Assembly (NCBI RefSeq): GCF_017161405.1
Contig: NZ_CP071051.1
Location: 2,232,001-2,296,000, forward strand
DNA from: Leucobacter sp. CX169
GTDB lineage: Bacteria; Actinomycetota; Actinomycetes; Actinomycetales; Microbacteriaceae
Direction of reading: 5' to 3'
Length of the DNA: 64,000 nucleotides
Shown: piece after piece, positions 28,302 through 41,132 of the stretch
Layout of the letters: every line of letters starts with the position of its first letter
Position numbering within the stretch: position 1 is the first letter of the stretch
Notes under the pieces: generated by a model
What the model was told of the DNA's origin: nothing
Databases searched by the model: none
What the model saw: the letters and a program-made list of their open reading frames with translations, nothing else
Program-made: the position numbers and the translations under genes

Positions 28302-30470
28302 CTACTCCTGCTCGCTCGGCTCGGCCTGCCCTGCGGGCTCCGCCGTTGGGGCGCTGCCGGCTTCGGTCTCGGCGTCGGCTTCAGGAGCGACCTCGACGCC
28401 GGCGTGAGTCTCGGCAGCAACTTCGGCTTCAAGCACCTCCGTCTCCGAATTCTCGACCACGGACTTCTCGACCACGTCGACCGGCTGCCCCACAAACTCG
28501 TCAGCCGGCGACTCCTCGGCCACGTGACGAGGCGCATCGTCAATCTCGACGCCCGCCCAGTCGTTTGCGTACGAGTACTCCTCGACTACCTCGAACACCT
28601 CGAGTTCGGCGCCGCCGAACTTCTCCTCGAGGGCCGCCTCGGCGACCTCGGCACGCTTCTGCCACTGCGCTGCCTCGCGATCACGACCGAGGTCACTGAG
28701 CACTGCAGCATACGCGGCGAAGAGCTCGGGGCTCCACGAGAAGGCGCGCTGCGGATCGAGCTGAGGAATTTCGAGCTCGAACAGCGCCTGCTGGGTCTGG
28801 CCCAAGTCCAGGCGAGCACCGGACATCGCGATCGCGACCTGCACCTGCACGTCGGTCGACAGGGTCTTGACCTCGACGCCGTGGCCGGTCTCGATGGCCT
28901 TCTCCGGCCGCCCGAGCGCGCGCTCGCAGTCGATCATCATCGCGAGCTGCTGCTCGGAACCCGACAAGCGGCGGTAGGTACGCAGCTCGCGCAGCGCGGT
29001 GGCGAAGTCGCCGTTCACGTATGAGGTGATCGCGAGGGTCTCGCGAGTCACGGGGATCCGGCCAGCCTTCCGCGACGCCGAGATGGCGTGCTGGTGGGCG
29101 AGCTCAGGATCGGTATCGATCAGGATCCCGACCATCGCGAGGTGCCGCGCGACGACGTCAGCAAGGTCCTTCTCGAGCGTCTTCAGCTCGTTGCGGGCGC
29201 CGGGGTGCAGGTCCTTTGCGACGACCTCTTCCGGGATCGACGGATCCCAGTGCTCCGAGCGCACGGGGCGCAGCTCGTGCTGGAGGCGCTCGGCCTCAGT
29301 CCATTCGCGATCCACGCCGCCGCGATCCGAACGTCCGCCGCCGCGGGTACCGCCACGGCCGAAGCTGTCTCCCCCGCTGCGTGCGTTGTCGCGGCTGAAG
29401 CCGCCGTCGCGCTGCGGACGATCACGGTCGAAGGAGCGCTCGGGGCGATCGCCATCGCGGCGGGGACGGTCACCGTCGAAGCTGCGCTTCGGACGATCGC
29501 TGTTGTACTCGCGCTTGGGACCATCGAACGAACGCTGGGGGCGATCGCTGTTGTACGGACGCTGCGGACGATCGCCGCCAAACTCGCGCTTGGGACCGTC
29601 GAAGCTGCGCTTCGGGCGATCGTTGTTGAAGTCGCGCTTGGGGCCGTCAAAGGAACGCTGAGGACGGTCATTGTTGTACTCACGCTTGGGTCCGTCGGAC
29701 GAGCGCTGCGGACGATCATTGTTGTACGGACGCTGCGGACGATCGCTGTTGTAGTCACGCTTCGGGCGATCATCGAACGAACGCTGCGGACGATCATTGT
29801 TGTACGGACGCTGCGGACGATCGCTGTTGTAGTCACGCTTCGGGCGATCATCGAACGAACGCTGCGGACGATCATTGTTGTACGGACGCTGCGGACGATC
29901 GCCGCCAAACTCGCGCTTGGGACCGTCGAAGCTGCGCTTCGGGCGATCGTTGTTGAAGTCGCGCTTAGGGCCGTCAAAGGAACGCTGAGGACGGTCATTG
30001 TTGTACTCACGCTTCGGCCCGTCGAACGAACGCTGCGGACGGTCGCTGTTGTACGGACGCTGGGGGCGATCGCCGCCGAAGTCACGCTTCGGGCGGTCGT
30101 CGCGGAAGTCGCGTCGATCTGCCGGGCCGCCGCGGTTGTCGCGCTGCGGACCACGATCTCGGTCGCCGCCGCGGTAGCCACCGTTCGAGCTCCCGCCGCC
30201 AGAGTTTCCTCCGCGGTAGCCTCCACCCGTGCTGCCGGAGCCGCCACCGGCATTGCCGCCACGGTATCCGCCGCCCGTGCTGCCACCGCGGGAAGCGCCG
30301 CCGCTGTTGCCCCCCTCACGGTAGGGACGCTGGGCGCCGTCGCCGCTACGAGGGGCGCCACGGTTCTCAGAGTTGGGACGTCCGCGGTCGGAACGATTCC
30401 CGTCGGGACGGTTGCCGTCGCGTCGGGCTCGGTCGTTGCCGTCGTAGCTACCATTCGACCGGTCGTTCAT
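28302..30470 (-). CDS. TPR-like protein with basic repeat-rich N-terminal half and acidic tail
   Basis: ATG 30470 follows GGGAGGAAA and gives 722 residues. Residues 1-110 are Gly/Ser/Arg/Asn-rich with GGGYRGGN repeats. Residues about 110-350 are repeats such as RPQRSFDGPKREYNND and RPQRPYNND. Residues about 385-620 are helical and include WDPSIPEEVVAKDL, LEKDLADVVARHLAMVGILI and YVNGDFATALRELRTYRRL, matching the tetratricopeptide-like protein encoded beside HAD and tlyA genes in many actinobacteria. The last about 100 residues are acidic. The charged flanks make the chain a disordered polyampholyte. The family has no firm function. Neighbouring rRNA, tlyA and the Gly/Arg-tailed pseudouridine synthase suggest an RNA or ribosome role, which is inference. 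Confidence 0.88.
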   Translation of the reverse strand: MNDRSNGSYDGNDRARRDGNRPDGNRSDRGRPNSENRGAPRSGDGAQRPYREGGNSGGASRGGSTGGGYRGGNAGGGSGSTGGGYRGGNSGGGSSNGGYRGGDRDRGPQRDNRGGPADRRDFRDDRPKRDFGGDRPQRPYNSDRPQRSFDGPKREYNNDRPQRSFDGPKRDFNNDRPKRSFDGPKREFGGDRPQRPYNNDRPQRSFDDRPKRDYNSDRPQRPYNNDRPQRSFDDRPKRDYNSDRPQRPYNNDRPQRSSDGPKREYNNDRPQRSFDGPKRDFNNDRPKRSFDGPKREFGGDRPQRPYNSDRPQRSFDGPKREYNSDRPKRSFDGDRPRRDGDRPERSFDRDRPQRDGGFSRDNARSGGDSFGRGGTRGGGRSDRGGVDREWTEAERLQHELRPVRSEHWDPSIPEEVVAKDLHPGARNELKTLEKDLADVVARHLAMVGILIDTDPELAHQHAISASRKAGRIPVTRETLAITSYVNGDFATALRELRTYRRLSGSEQQLAMMIDCERALGRPEKAIETGHGVEVKTLSTDVQVQVAIAMSGARLDLGQTQQALFELEIPQLDPQRAFSWSPELFAAYAAVLSDLGRDREAAQWQKRAEVAEAALEEKFGGAELEVFEVVEEYSYANDWAGVEIDDAPRHVAEESPADEFVGQPVDVVEKSVVENSETEVLEAEVAAETHAGVEVAPEADAETEAGSAPTAEPAGQAEPSEQE
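29440..30110. repeat. Coding DNA repeats in the TPR-like protein gene
   Basis: Two full tandem copies of a 78-bp unit lie at 29711-29788 and 29789-29866, with a third beginning at 29867. A block of about 148 bp at 29553-29700 recurs almost unchanged at 29880-30027 (offset 327 bp). All periods are multiples of three, so copy-number changes would keep the frame. This is coding repeat, not a CRISPR array. Confidence 0.9.
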
Positions 30471-30517
30471 GAGGTTTCCTCCCGCGGGCGTCGTGCCCAA
30501 ATCACTGTCTAGAAATC

Positions 30518-30582
30518 AGAAAAGGCCGCTCAGGACCGAAGCTACCAGCAATGGTAATCTTCGATTCTGAACGACCTTTTCT
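30518..30582 (-). terminator. Terminator of the rRNA operon
   Basis: On the minus strand AGAAAAGGTCGTTCAG and CCTGAGCGGCCTTTTCT pair almost fully, extended by CGAAG/CTTCG around a loop, and end in CTTTTCT. It lies 13 bp past the 5S gene and 48 bp before the next coding start. Confidence 0.85.
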
Positions 30583-30594
30583 TTGAAAAAGAAG

Positions 30595-30711
30595 TCCGGC
30601 GGTGTCCTACTCTCCCACAGGGTCCCCCCTGCAGTACCATCGGCGCAGTCATCCTTAGCTTCCGGGTTCGGAATGTTTCCGGGCGTTTCCCTGACGCTAT
30701 AACCGCCGTAA
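30595..30711 (-). rRNA. rrf: 5S ribosomal RNA
   Basis: About 117 nt. The 5' end TTACGGCGGTTATAGCG and the 3' end CACCGCCGGAC pair to form helix I. The internal segment CCGAACCCGGAAGCTAAGG is the conserved 5S loop region. Ends are approximate by a few bases. Confidence 0.96.
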
Positions 30712-30881
30712 CACTATTGACCTGTCAAACCCAACCACACAGACACACCAACCAGGACAAGTACACACTCCGAAGAGCATGGACTACACCGGTCAGGGTG
30801 GGTGGTTGTGGCTTGACCGTACGTCAAGAACCACAAAGTGGACGCGAAACATCAAAACACACATCAGAGGTGATGGAAGTG
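30712..30881 (-). other. 23S-5S spacer with boxA-like element
   Basis: 170 bp without a gene. It contains TGCTCTTCGGAGTG (minus strand, 30766-30779), which also occurs in the leader before 16S at 36067-36080. Its first seven bases match the boxA antiterminator core TGCTCTT. No tRNA is visible. Confidence 0.6.
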
Positions 30882-35929
<5,048 letters not shown>

Positions 35930-36264
35930 GAAAAGTGCATACAACCCGGGGAAAAATCCGGACTGCAGCGAGTTTGATTCTGACAAAGATACGAACCATA
36001 GACACCACCGAAGCAGCGCCATCTGGCTCTTGTATCGTTATCCAATAAAAAAGGAACATCTACACCCACTCCGAAGAGCAGATGACGAGGTTCAAATAAA
36101 TGGTATTTGACATTTAGTGCACGTTATTGAGTTCTCAAGGACCAGACACCCCCCGTACACACCCGAAGGCTTCCGAAAGGCAACTTCCCTAACTTACCAC
36201 ACCCTGAACACGACCTCAACCCGAAGGCGAGCCGCACCAGTGCGAGCAAAGCAGGCGAACCACT
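35930..36264 (-). promoter_or_regulatory. rRNA leader with boxA-like and processing elements
   Basis: 335 nt of leader between the proximal promoter and 16S. On the minus strand it has CTTGAGAACTCAATAACGTG (about 36120-36139), a sequence typical of actinobacterial rrn leaders, and TGCTCTTCGGAGTG (36067-36080), a boxA-like element repeated in the 23S-5S spacer. These are where Nus factors and RNase III usually act. No protein gene is seen. Confidence 0.65.
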
Positions 36265-36293
36265 ATCTTACCCGGTCGAACCATCAGGTTCAA
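36265..36293 (-). promoter_or_regulatory. Proximal rRNA promoter
   Basis: TTGAAC (36288-36293), a 17-bp spacer and TAAGAT (36265-36270) on the minus strand. Spacing is optimal and both boxes are near consensus. The predicted start is about 330 nt before 16S. Confidence 0.8.
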
Positions 36294-36375
36294 GACCAGC
36301 GAGACAAGCAATTCATTGTCACGTTCGCAACCGGGCCACATTCCGTGTCCCGCACTGCCGTGCTGACAAGGGATA

Positions 36376-36404
36376 ACATTACGTTCGATCCGGCCCGCGG
36401 GCAA
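36376..36404 (-). promoter_or_regulatory. Distal rRNA promoter candidate
   Basis: TTGCCC (36399-36404), a 17-bp spacer and TAATGT (36376-36381) on the minus strand, about 110 bp upstream of the proximal promoter. Tandem promoters are common in rrn operons. The rest of 36294-36568 has a weak CCAAAA/TTTTGG hairpin at 36529-36549 after the decarboxylase stop. Confidence 0.5.
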
Positions 36405-36568
36405 ATCACGCCCCGCCGCCGGGCGTGTCCCCCCGGAAACACGCGGAAGTTACAAACCCGAGGCGACCCGGACGATCTGCCCCAACCGCGCCAATCCGGC
36501 CAAAAGTCGCCAGAAACACCGATTTCGACCAAAATCCCGGGCGTTTTGGGCGCTCCCTCGCACCGCAC

Positions 36569-37975
36569 TCACTCCATGCTGTCGAGAATCCCCACCAGCT
36601 GCTCATAGGTCGTGAGCGGATTGACGATCGCGAAGCGCGCGTTCGCTCTTCCGGCATGGGAGCTCGGCACGACGAACGCCTGCTGGCTTTCGAGCAAGCC
36701 GTGCGACCAGCGGTCGTAATCCGCCCGCTCCCAACCCGTTCGTTCGAAGACCACCACCGACAGCTGCGGCTCACGCACCAACTGCAGCCCGGGCCGCTGC
36801 CGAATCTCGTCGGCGATGCGTCGAGCGAGCGTGATCGAGTGACCGATCGAATCGCGATAGGCGGCAGCTCCGTACGTGGCGAGCGAGAACCACAGCGGCA
36901 GGCCGCGCGGCCTGCGCGTCAGTTGCGTCGCGTAATCGGAGGGGCTCCACTCGGTCGCCTCGGTGAGCGCGTCGAGGTACTCGGCGTGCTGCGTGTGGGC
37001 CCGACGCCCCGTTTCGGGGTCGCGGTACAGCAGCGCGCACGCGTCGTAGGGCGCGAACAGCCACTTGTGCGGGTCGACGACCAGAGAATCGGCGAGTTCG
37101 ACCCCGGCGAACTGCTCGCGGCTCAGCGGCGAGAGCATCGCCGCGAGCCCGTAGGCTCCGTCCACATGCAGCCAGAAGTCGAACTCCTGCTTCAGCGCCG
37201 CGATCCCCGCGACGTCATCGACGATCCCAAAATTCGTCGTCCCTGTCGTCACGACGACGGCGATCACCCGATCTCCGTGATCCTGCAGCTGCGCCCTGAC
37301 CGACTCTGCGCGCAGCACGCCATCCGCATCGACGGCCGCGGTCGCAATATCCACGTCCATGACCCGTGCCGCCGCCGCGATTGACGAGTGGGCCTCAGCG
37401 CTGCAGACGATGACCCAGCGGCCCGAAGGGGATGCCTGGCTCGCCAACTTGTCGCGCGCCACTTCCCTGGCCGCGACCAGCGCCGAGAGGTTTCCGATGG
37501 TGCCGCCCTGTACGAACACCCCGCCGGCGCCCTTCGGCAGCCCGAACTCGTTCGCCAACCAGCGAAGCACCTCGTTCTCGGCGTGCACGACCCCGGCCCC
37601 CTCCATCCAGGACCCGCCGTACAGCGCGCTCGCCGAAACGACGAGGTCGAATGCGACGGCCGCCTTCGACGGGGCACTCGGGATGAATGACAGAAACTGC
37701 GGGTGGTCGGTCGTGATGCAGGCCGGCGCCAGCACGTGCTCGAAAACCGCAAGTGCACGCGCCTCCCCAATGCCGCGCTCGTCAATGGTGGTCCCCGCAA
37801 GGCGCGTGAGTTCCGCCTCGGTGGAGGGGTGATCAAGGGGCGTGTTCTCCGACAGGATCCTGCGCCGTGAGTACTCGAGTACCCGGTCGACGATGCGTTC
37901 CGTCTCCGCGGAAACCTCGTGCATGCGAGTGTGGTGGCCGCTCGCCCCGGAATCTGATGTGCCGCTGTGCGTCAT
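36569..37975 (-). CDS. PLP-dependent group II decarboxylase
   Basis: ATG 37975 follows GGAGGAG and gives 468 residues, normal for the aromatic-amino-acid/diaminobutyrate decarboxylase family. Motifs are GVFVQGGTIGNLSALVAAREVA (cofactor phosphate), FWLHVDGAYGLAAML with the PLP-pairing Asp (about residue 275), and SLVVDPHKWLFAPYDACALLYRD with the PLP-binding Lys (about residue 305). The enzyme removes the carboxyl group from an amino acid. The substrate could be an aromatic amino acid or 2,4-diaminobutyrate, which I cannot decide. The gene stands alone between the dehydrogenase terminator and the rRNA promoters. CAGGATCCTG lies inside it at 37853-37862, read Arg-Ile-Leu. Confidence 0.9.
   Translation of the reverse strand: MTHSGTSDSGASGHHTRMHEVSAETERIVDRVLEYSRRRILSENTPLDHPSTEAELTRLAGTTIDERGIGEARALAVFEHVLAPACITTDHPQFLSFIPSAPSKAAVAFDLVVSASALYGGSWMEGAGVVHAENEVLRWLANEFGLPKGAGGVFVQGGTIGNLSALVAAREVARDKLASQASPSGRWVIVCSAEAHSSIAAAARVMDVDIATAAVDADGVLRAESVRAQLQDHGDRVIAVVVTTGTTNFGIVDDVAGIAALKQEFDFWLHVDGAYGLAAMLSPLSREQFAGVELADSLVVDPHKWLFAPYDACALLYRDPETGRRAHTQHAEYLDALTEATEWSPSDYATQLTRRPRGLPLWFSLATYGAAAYRDSIGHSITLARRIADEIRQRPGLQLVREPQLSVVVFERTGWERADYDRWSHGLLESQQAFVVPSSHAGRANARFAIVNPLTTYEQLVGILDSME
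37853..37862. repeat. Iterated palindrome CAGGATCCTG, copy inside the decarboxylase gene
   Basis: Exact 10-bp core palindrome; the flanks differ from the longer copies. Confidence 0.6.
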
Positions 37976-38091
37976 TGCTGGCTCCTCCGCGCTGAGTGGT
38001 GTCATTGATTGTCTCGCGCGAAGGCGTCACTCTGCCAGAAAATCAGCGGAGGGATTCCTCGAAGAAGCGCCCCAGCTCGAATCTGGATACG

Positions 38092-38127
38092 AAAAAGCGG
38101 CCCGGGCGTAGTGCCCAGGCCGCTTTC
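38092..38127 (-). terminator. Terminator after the alcohol dehydrogenase gene
   Basis: Minus-strand AAAGCGGCCTGGGC, an ACTAC loop, GCCCGGGCCGCTTT and a run of T form a nearly perfect 14-bp stem, 19 bp after the dehydrogenase stop. Confidence 0.9.
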
Positions 38128-38145
38128 GACACGCGATTCGCGCCG

Positions 38146-39258
38146 TCAGTCGAACGTAATCACGCTCCGTGTCCGCTCGCCGCGACGCATTGCATCAAAC
38201 GCCTCGTTCGTCTCATCGAGTGGCACCCGGGCACTGATCAGGTCGTCCAAGGGCAGCGCCCCCGCAAGGTAAGCGCGCGCGATGCGCGGAAAGTCCCGCG
38301 CCGGCACAAGCCCGCCATAGTTCGAGCCGATGATGGTCTTCCCTTCGTAGGCGAGCAGCAGGCCGTCGATCTCGACCTTCTGCCCCTCCGGCGGCAGTCC
38401 CACAAATACGGCCCGCGCTCCCGGGCGGATGAGGTCGGGAAGCTGCGCCATCGTCGCCACGCGCCCGATCGCCTCGAAGGCGACGTCCACGCCGCCGTCA
38501 GTGAGCTCGCCCACACATATCGCGAGATCAGGTCCCCCGATCAGTCCGTGGGTCGCGCCGGCGCGCACAGCCTCCGCAAGCTTCGCTTCGGACACGTCGA
38601 CCGCAATGATCGGGGTGGCGCCAGCAAGTTTTAGCGCCGAAATGATCGATAGGCCGACCCCGCCGGATCCGACCACCACTGCGGACTCCCCCGCGACCAC
38701 ACGGGCGTTGTTGACGACCGCCCCGTAGCCCGTGCCGACCGAGCAGCCGATGAGGCTCGCGATATCGAATGGCACACGATTATCGATCTTGATCGCCGCG
38801 AACTCGGGCACCACGACAGCCTCGCTCATGGCGCCGACGGCGAGGTACGGGTATGCGGCTGCACCCTGCGCGTCGCTCCACCTCGTCGTACCGTCGGGCA
38901 ACAAGGAGTCATTCGACTTCGCGAAGCGGCACGCCCAAGACTTGCCAGCGGTGCACGACTCGCAGCGCTGGCAGGCCTGATGCCACGCAAGGACAACGTG
39001 GTCACCCACGGCAAGGCCGCGCACTCCTTCGCCGATCGACTCGACAACGCCGGCGGCCTCGTGCCCCATGATGGCGGGCAGCGCGACGTTCCATTCACCA
39101 TCGAGCACGTGACGATCCGAGCCACAGACACCTGCCGCGCGCACCCGCACACGTACCTCGCCGTACGAAGGGGGCGCCAGGTGCAGCGTCTCGACTGTCA
39201 AGCGCCCAGCCTTGTCGCCGCGGTAGACCGCCGCGCGGACCTCAATCGTCTCGGTCAT
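38146..39258 (-). CDS. Zinc-dependent alcohol dehydrogenase (MDR superfamily)
   Basis: ATG 39258 follows GGAAAGGAA and gives 370 residues. Catalytic-zinc ligands are in VCGSDRHV (Cys), IMGHEAAGVVES (His-Glu) and a later Cys. The structural-zinc lobe has four Cys in HQACQRCESCTAGKSWACRF at about residues 88-107. The Rossmann motif is VVVGSGGVGLSIISALKLAGA near residue 180 with the NAD-type acidic residue in IIAVDVSEAKLAEA. It oxidises an alcohol or reduces an aldehyde; the substrate is unknown. It follows the NCS1 permease gene by 4 bp, so the product of the permease's substrate is a plausible candidate. Confidence 0.9.
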   Translation of the reverse strand: MTETIEVRAAVYRGDKAGRLTVETLHLAPPSYGEVRVRVRAAGVCGSDRHVLDGEWNVALPAIMGHEAAGVVESIGEGVRGLAVGDHVVLAWHQACQRCESCTAGKSWACRFAKSNDSLLPDGTTRWSDAQGAAAYPYLAVGAMSEAVVVPEFAAIKIDNRVPFDIASLIGCSVGTGYGAVVNNARVVAGESAVVVGSGGVGLSIISALKLAGATPIIAVDVSEAKLAEAVRAGATHGLIGGPDLAICVGELTDGGVDVAFEAIGRVATMAQLPDLIRPGARAVFVGLPPEGQKVEIDGLLLAYEGKTIIGSNYGGLVPARDFPRIARAYLAGALPLDDLISARVPLDETNEAFDAMRRGERTRSVITFD

Positions 39259-39262
39259 CTGG

Positions 39263-40744
39263 CTATTCCTTTCCTGCAGCGGCGAAAGTGTCCTTTGCGT
39301 CGTAGCCGCCGAGCCCACGCCGAATGTAGAACACATGGCTCAACACGATGTGACTCATCATGGCGATCAGCACGGTAGGCACCGATGCGGTCGCGTACTG
39401 GAAGAGCGGCTGCGTCTCGAGCGTGATCGGGTTGTAGATCCAGAGGTAGAAGGCCGCAGCAATTACGACCGACACAAGCGCCGCGACGTTCACACCTCCG
39501 GTGAATTGCAGCGGGTCGCTACGTCCGCTCGCGTAGAGCGCGCGAAGCGGGATCGCTTGCTTTCGCAGGATGAAGTAGTCCGCGATGATCACGCCGCACA
39601 GCGCCGCAATGAACGAGCCGGTCACGACGACGAACGTCATGAAATGGGTGTACATGAACCCGGGGAACAGACTCAGGATCGCCGGTAGGGCAAGGAACAC
39701 GGCGCACAATTGCGGCCATCGCAGCCGGGCGAGCAGTCGACCGCTCGATTGCTTGAGCGCGAGCACGGTCGAGTACGAGATCGACGCCATGCTGGTGATG
39801 TTGGCAAAGCCCACGAAGAGCAACGTCAATACCCCCAGGATCGGCCCGCCGAGCGGAACCATCCAGGCGGTCGGATCTGCCTCACCGATCATCAGCGCAG
39901 CCGCCATTCCGACGACCTGCGCCACCGAAGTCCCCAGGAATACGCCAGCGTAGGCGGGCCAAACTGCGGCCTTGGGACGTCGGGTCAGGCGCGCGAGCGT
40001 TCCCATGACTGGCCACCAGGAAAGTCCGGCGCCGAGGTTGAACTCGACCGCCATCATGAAGTTGAGCGAGTCATTCTCGAACGGGGCCATCGGGGGCGCC
40101 GCGAGCAGGTCTGACCACGAGTGCTGCGACATGAGCAGCGTCATCATGAGCACCACGATCACGATGAGGCCGGGGGCGACGAAGCGGTTGAGCTTACTGA
40201 TCGTCACCGGGCCGCGGGAGAGGACGAACCATCCCGCCAGGATCGCGAGCAGCGCGAACACCGTGACGATGGGGCCCATCGTCTCAAGTCCCGTCCCAAA
40301 AGCCTGGTTCGATATCTCGGTAAAGGCGCGGCCAAACATGATGCCGAGCAGCGACGTCCAGCCCACCTCGGTGAGCAGCACAACAGTAAACACCACGATG
40401 GCGACGCCGATCGCACCAAACACCGACTTGAGCGCCCGATATTGTTCGAGGCCCAAACGCTGGCTGAGCACCACGCTGCCGAGCACCATGATCGCCAGGC
40501 CCACGCTATTGCCGATGAGCATCGCGGCGATGCCGTCGGTGAATCCAACGAGCAGTACGGTCGATCCACCGGTCATGAACGCCCAGGTGGCAATCGCCAG
40601 GCTGATGGTCACCCAGCTGAAGTCGCCCGCGCCCCACACACGCTCCGGCTTCAGCAGCGGAAGCGAGCCGTAGGTAGCCTCGGCGGCCACGGCCCGCTCA
40701 ACGCGGATGGCCTGCGTCTCGGTCAGTTCGGCATTGTCGTTCAC
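39263..40744 (-). CDS. NCS1-family purine/cytosine-type permease
   Basis: The GTG start at 40744 overlaps the TGA of the small upstream gene (GTGA), giving 493 residues. About twelve helices are present, including WVTISLAIATWAFMTGGSTVLLVG and a FNLGAGLSWWPVMGTLARLTRR segment that matches the family's substrate-site region on helices 3 and 6. Family members carry nucleobases, hydantoins, thiamin or related nitrogen heterocycles with sodium or protons. The exact substrate is not determined. It is part of a transcript with the small membrane protein and the alcohol dehydrogenase, divergent from a tandem-Lrp regulator. Confidence 0.88.
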   Translation of the reverse strand: MNDNAELTETQAIRVERAVAAEATYGSLPLLKPERVWGAGDFSWVTISLAIATWAFMTGGSTVLLVGFTDGIAAMLIGNSVGLAIMVLGSVVLSQRLGLEQYRALKSVFGAIGVAIVVFTVVLLTEVGWTSLLGIMFGRAFTEISNQAFGTGLETMGPIVTVFALLAILAGWFVLSRGPVTISKLNRFVAPGLIVIVVLMMTLLMSQHSWSDLLAAPPMAPFENDSLNFMMAVEFNLGAGLSWWPVMGTLARLTRRPKAAVWPAYAGVFLGTSVAQVVGMAAALMIGEADPTAWMVPLGGPILGVLTLLFVGFANITSMASISYSTVLALKQSSGRLLARLRWPQLCAVFLALPAILSLFPGFMYTHFMTFVVVTGSFIAALCGVIIADYFILRKQAIPLRALYASGRSDPLQFTGGVNVAALVSVVIAAAFYLWIYNPITLETQPLFQYATASVPTVLIAMMSHIVLSHVFYIRRGLGGYDAKDTFAAAGKE

Positions 40745-40911
40745 AGCGCGGCCCCAATCCATGCCGCTGCCGCGATACCCCCGACGACGAGCAGAAAGAC
40801 GGCCAACGTGCGCCCGCTCAGCACCGCGTGCGCCGGATCAGCCGCCTCCACGGTTTCAAGCTCTGTCAGCCGCCGTTCGAGCTCTCGATCGATGTCAGTG
40901 TGACTATTCAT
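40741..40911 (-). CDS. Single-helix mini-protein, translationally coupled to the NCS1 permease
   Basis: A 56-residue protein starting at ATG 40911 after the near-perfect ribosome-binding site AAGGAGGT. The first 30 residues are charged and helical (DIDRELERRLTELETVEAADPA). The last 20 form one membrane helix (TLAVFLLVVGGIAAAAWIGA). Its stop codon overlaps the permease start (GTGA), so one permease is translated per pass. Small accessory subunits of this shape are known for some transporters. Whether it is a permease partner is inference. I do not recognise a named family. Confidence 0.75.
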   Translation of the reverse strand: MNSHTDIDRELERRLTELETVEAADPAHAVLSGRTLAVFLLVVGGIAAAAWIGAAL

Positions 40912-41132
40912 GCGGTGGACTACCTCCTTGTACATCCAGCCGCAGATCCGCGGCGATTTCGGCAAGCGTATGCGCATCCGCAGTGACGACTCAAACGAAA
41001 TCGCACCCTGATCGCCCGGTTATTCTCGTTTCGTTCAAAATTTGCCCATTTCGCGACCAGACCGGGCGAGCAAGGCCAATCTGGGTTCATAATTGAAGGA
41101 ATCATTCAGACAGACTTTGGGGAGCGGTACAC
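40912..41132. promoter_or_regulatory. Divergent control region between permease operon and tandem-Lrp gene
   Basis: An inverted repeat AACGAAA (40994-41000) and TTTCGTT (41029-41035) is separated by 28 bp, with arms about 35 bp centre to centre, fitting an Lrp oligomer on one DNA face. Minus-strand TTGAGT, 18 bp and TACGCT form a possible promoter for the permease operon. On the plus strand CATAAT near 41087 is a possible -10 for the regulator, with GGGGAG as its ribosome-binding site. Confidence 0.55.

Noticed and set aside
29440-30110. Regularly spaced repeats that might be a CRISPR array
   Set aside because: Units are in-frame coding repeats of unequal length without unique spacers, and no cas genes are near.
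29088-30512. Plus-strand open frame of 474 codons with Leu/Arg/Thr repeats (TLRTIAVV...)
   Set aside because: It mirrors the repeats of the TPR-like gene on the minus strand, and has no ribosome-binding site or known domain.
36117-36608. Plus-strand open frame of 163 codons upstream of 16S
   Set aside because: It overlaps rRNA promoters and leader, has no ribosome-binding site, and its protein has no recognisable features.
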